Origin: Flavobacteriaceae bacterium
GTDB taxonomy: Bacteria > Bacteroidota > Bacteroidia > Flavobacteriales > Flavobacteriaceae
Direction of reading: 5' to 3'
NCBI GenBank assembly: GCA_029243385.1
Contig: JAQWSC010000009.1
Location: 46,859 to 110,858 of the forward strand
Length of the DNA: 64,000 nucleotides
In this document: positions 63,976 through 64,000 of the stretch, piece by piece
Layout of the letters: the number at the start of each line of letters is the position of its first letter
Numbering within the stretch: the first letter of the stretch is position 1
Made by a program: the position numbers and the translations under genes
The notes under the pieces: generated by a model
Database searches by the model: none
The model's input: only the letters and a program-made list of their open reading frames with translations
What the model was told of the DNA's origin: nothing

Positions 63976-64000
63976 TTTCATCTAACTCCTTGTCTATCTG

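Overview
The window is a 64 kb piece of an AT-rich chromosome from the Bacteroidota, most likely the family Flavobacteriaceae. Several things show this: a type IX secretion C-terminal sorting domain; TAnnTTTG-type -7 promoter boxes instead of a classical -10; a fused SecDF; the eukaryote/archaeal-type prolyl-tRNA synthetase; a Rho factor with a long Asn/Lys-rich insertion; DUF4252, DUF4199, DUF4293 and DUF5777 families; and a tmRNA tag GENNYALAA. I see no insertion sequence, prophage, integrase, CRISPR array or rRNA. The genes are densely packed and mostly chromosomal core.

Layout. 1-1.4 kb: ECF sigma factor operon (sigma, membrane protein, DUF4252 protein, cut by the window edge). 1.5-5.6 kb: S41 protease lipoprotein, TonB-dependent receptor under a cobalamin riboswitch, and a divergent DUF6580 membrane protein. 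5.6-10.3 kb: RmuC, then a group of small exported proteins (OB-fold, ankyrin lipoprotein, DOMON-like T9SS cargo, DUF5777 barrel, monohaem cytochrome lipoprotein, YceI) that looks like an envelope redox module. 10.3-20.6 kb: CarB without its allosteric domain, L34, lytic transglycosylase, hydrolase, MtaB, oligopeptide-binding lipoprotein, GlmU-like protein, L31. 20.7-31.4 kb: DUF4199, glycosyltransferase, phosphosugar mutase, ABC exporter, a second ECF sigma module, an RsmB-like methyltransferase, cytidine deaminase, DUF4293 and Rho. 31.4-37.1 kb: a small orphan gene bracketed by near-identical terminators, S20 with tRNA-Glu, a frameshifted YHS gene, DoxX, an ATP-grasp protein, DinB, NRDE and ProS. 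37.1-43.8 kb: an aromatic/Ser-rich lipoprotein, a FadL-like porin, then folE-cysS-yidD-lgt-DUF192. 43.8-51.6 kb: SecDF, malate dehydrogenase, GyrB and AsnB on the minus strand. 51.8-60.7 kb: FtsE with three GT2 glycosyltransferases, facing a surface-sugar operon (acyltransferase, aminotransferase, Wzx flippase, FdtA isomerase) and a phosphoethanolamine-transferase-like protein. 60.7-64 kb: TypA, KdsA and tmRNA.

How the parts fit: 51.8-63.5 kb is rich in envelope glycan functions (KdsA for Kdo, EptA-like head-group transfer, 3-acylamino-deoxyhexose synthesis, flippase, glycosyltransferases). The two ECF modules and the redox module also act on the envelope. A structural oddity is that seven of eleven convergent gene pairs overlap by exactly four bases at interlocked stop codons, leaving no room for an intrinsic terminator between them.
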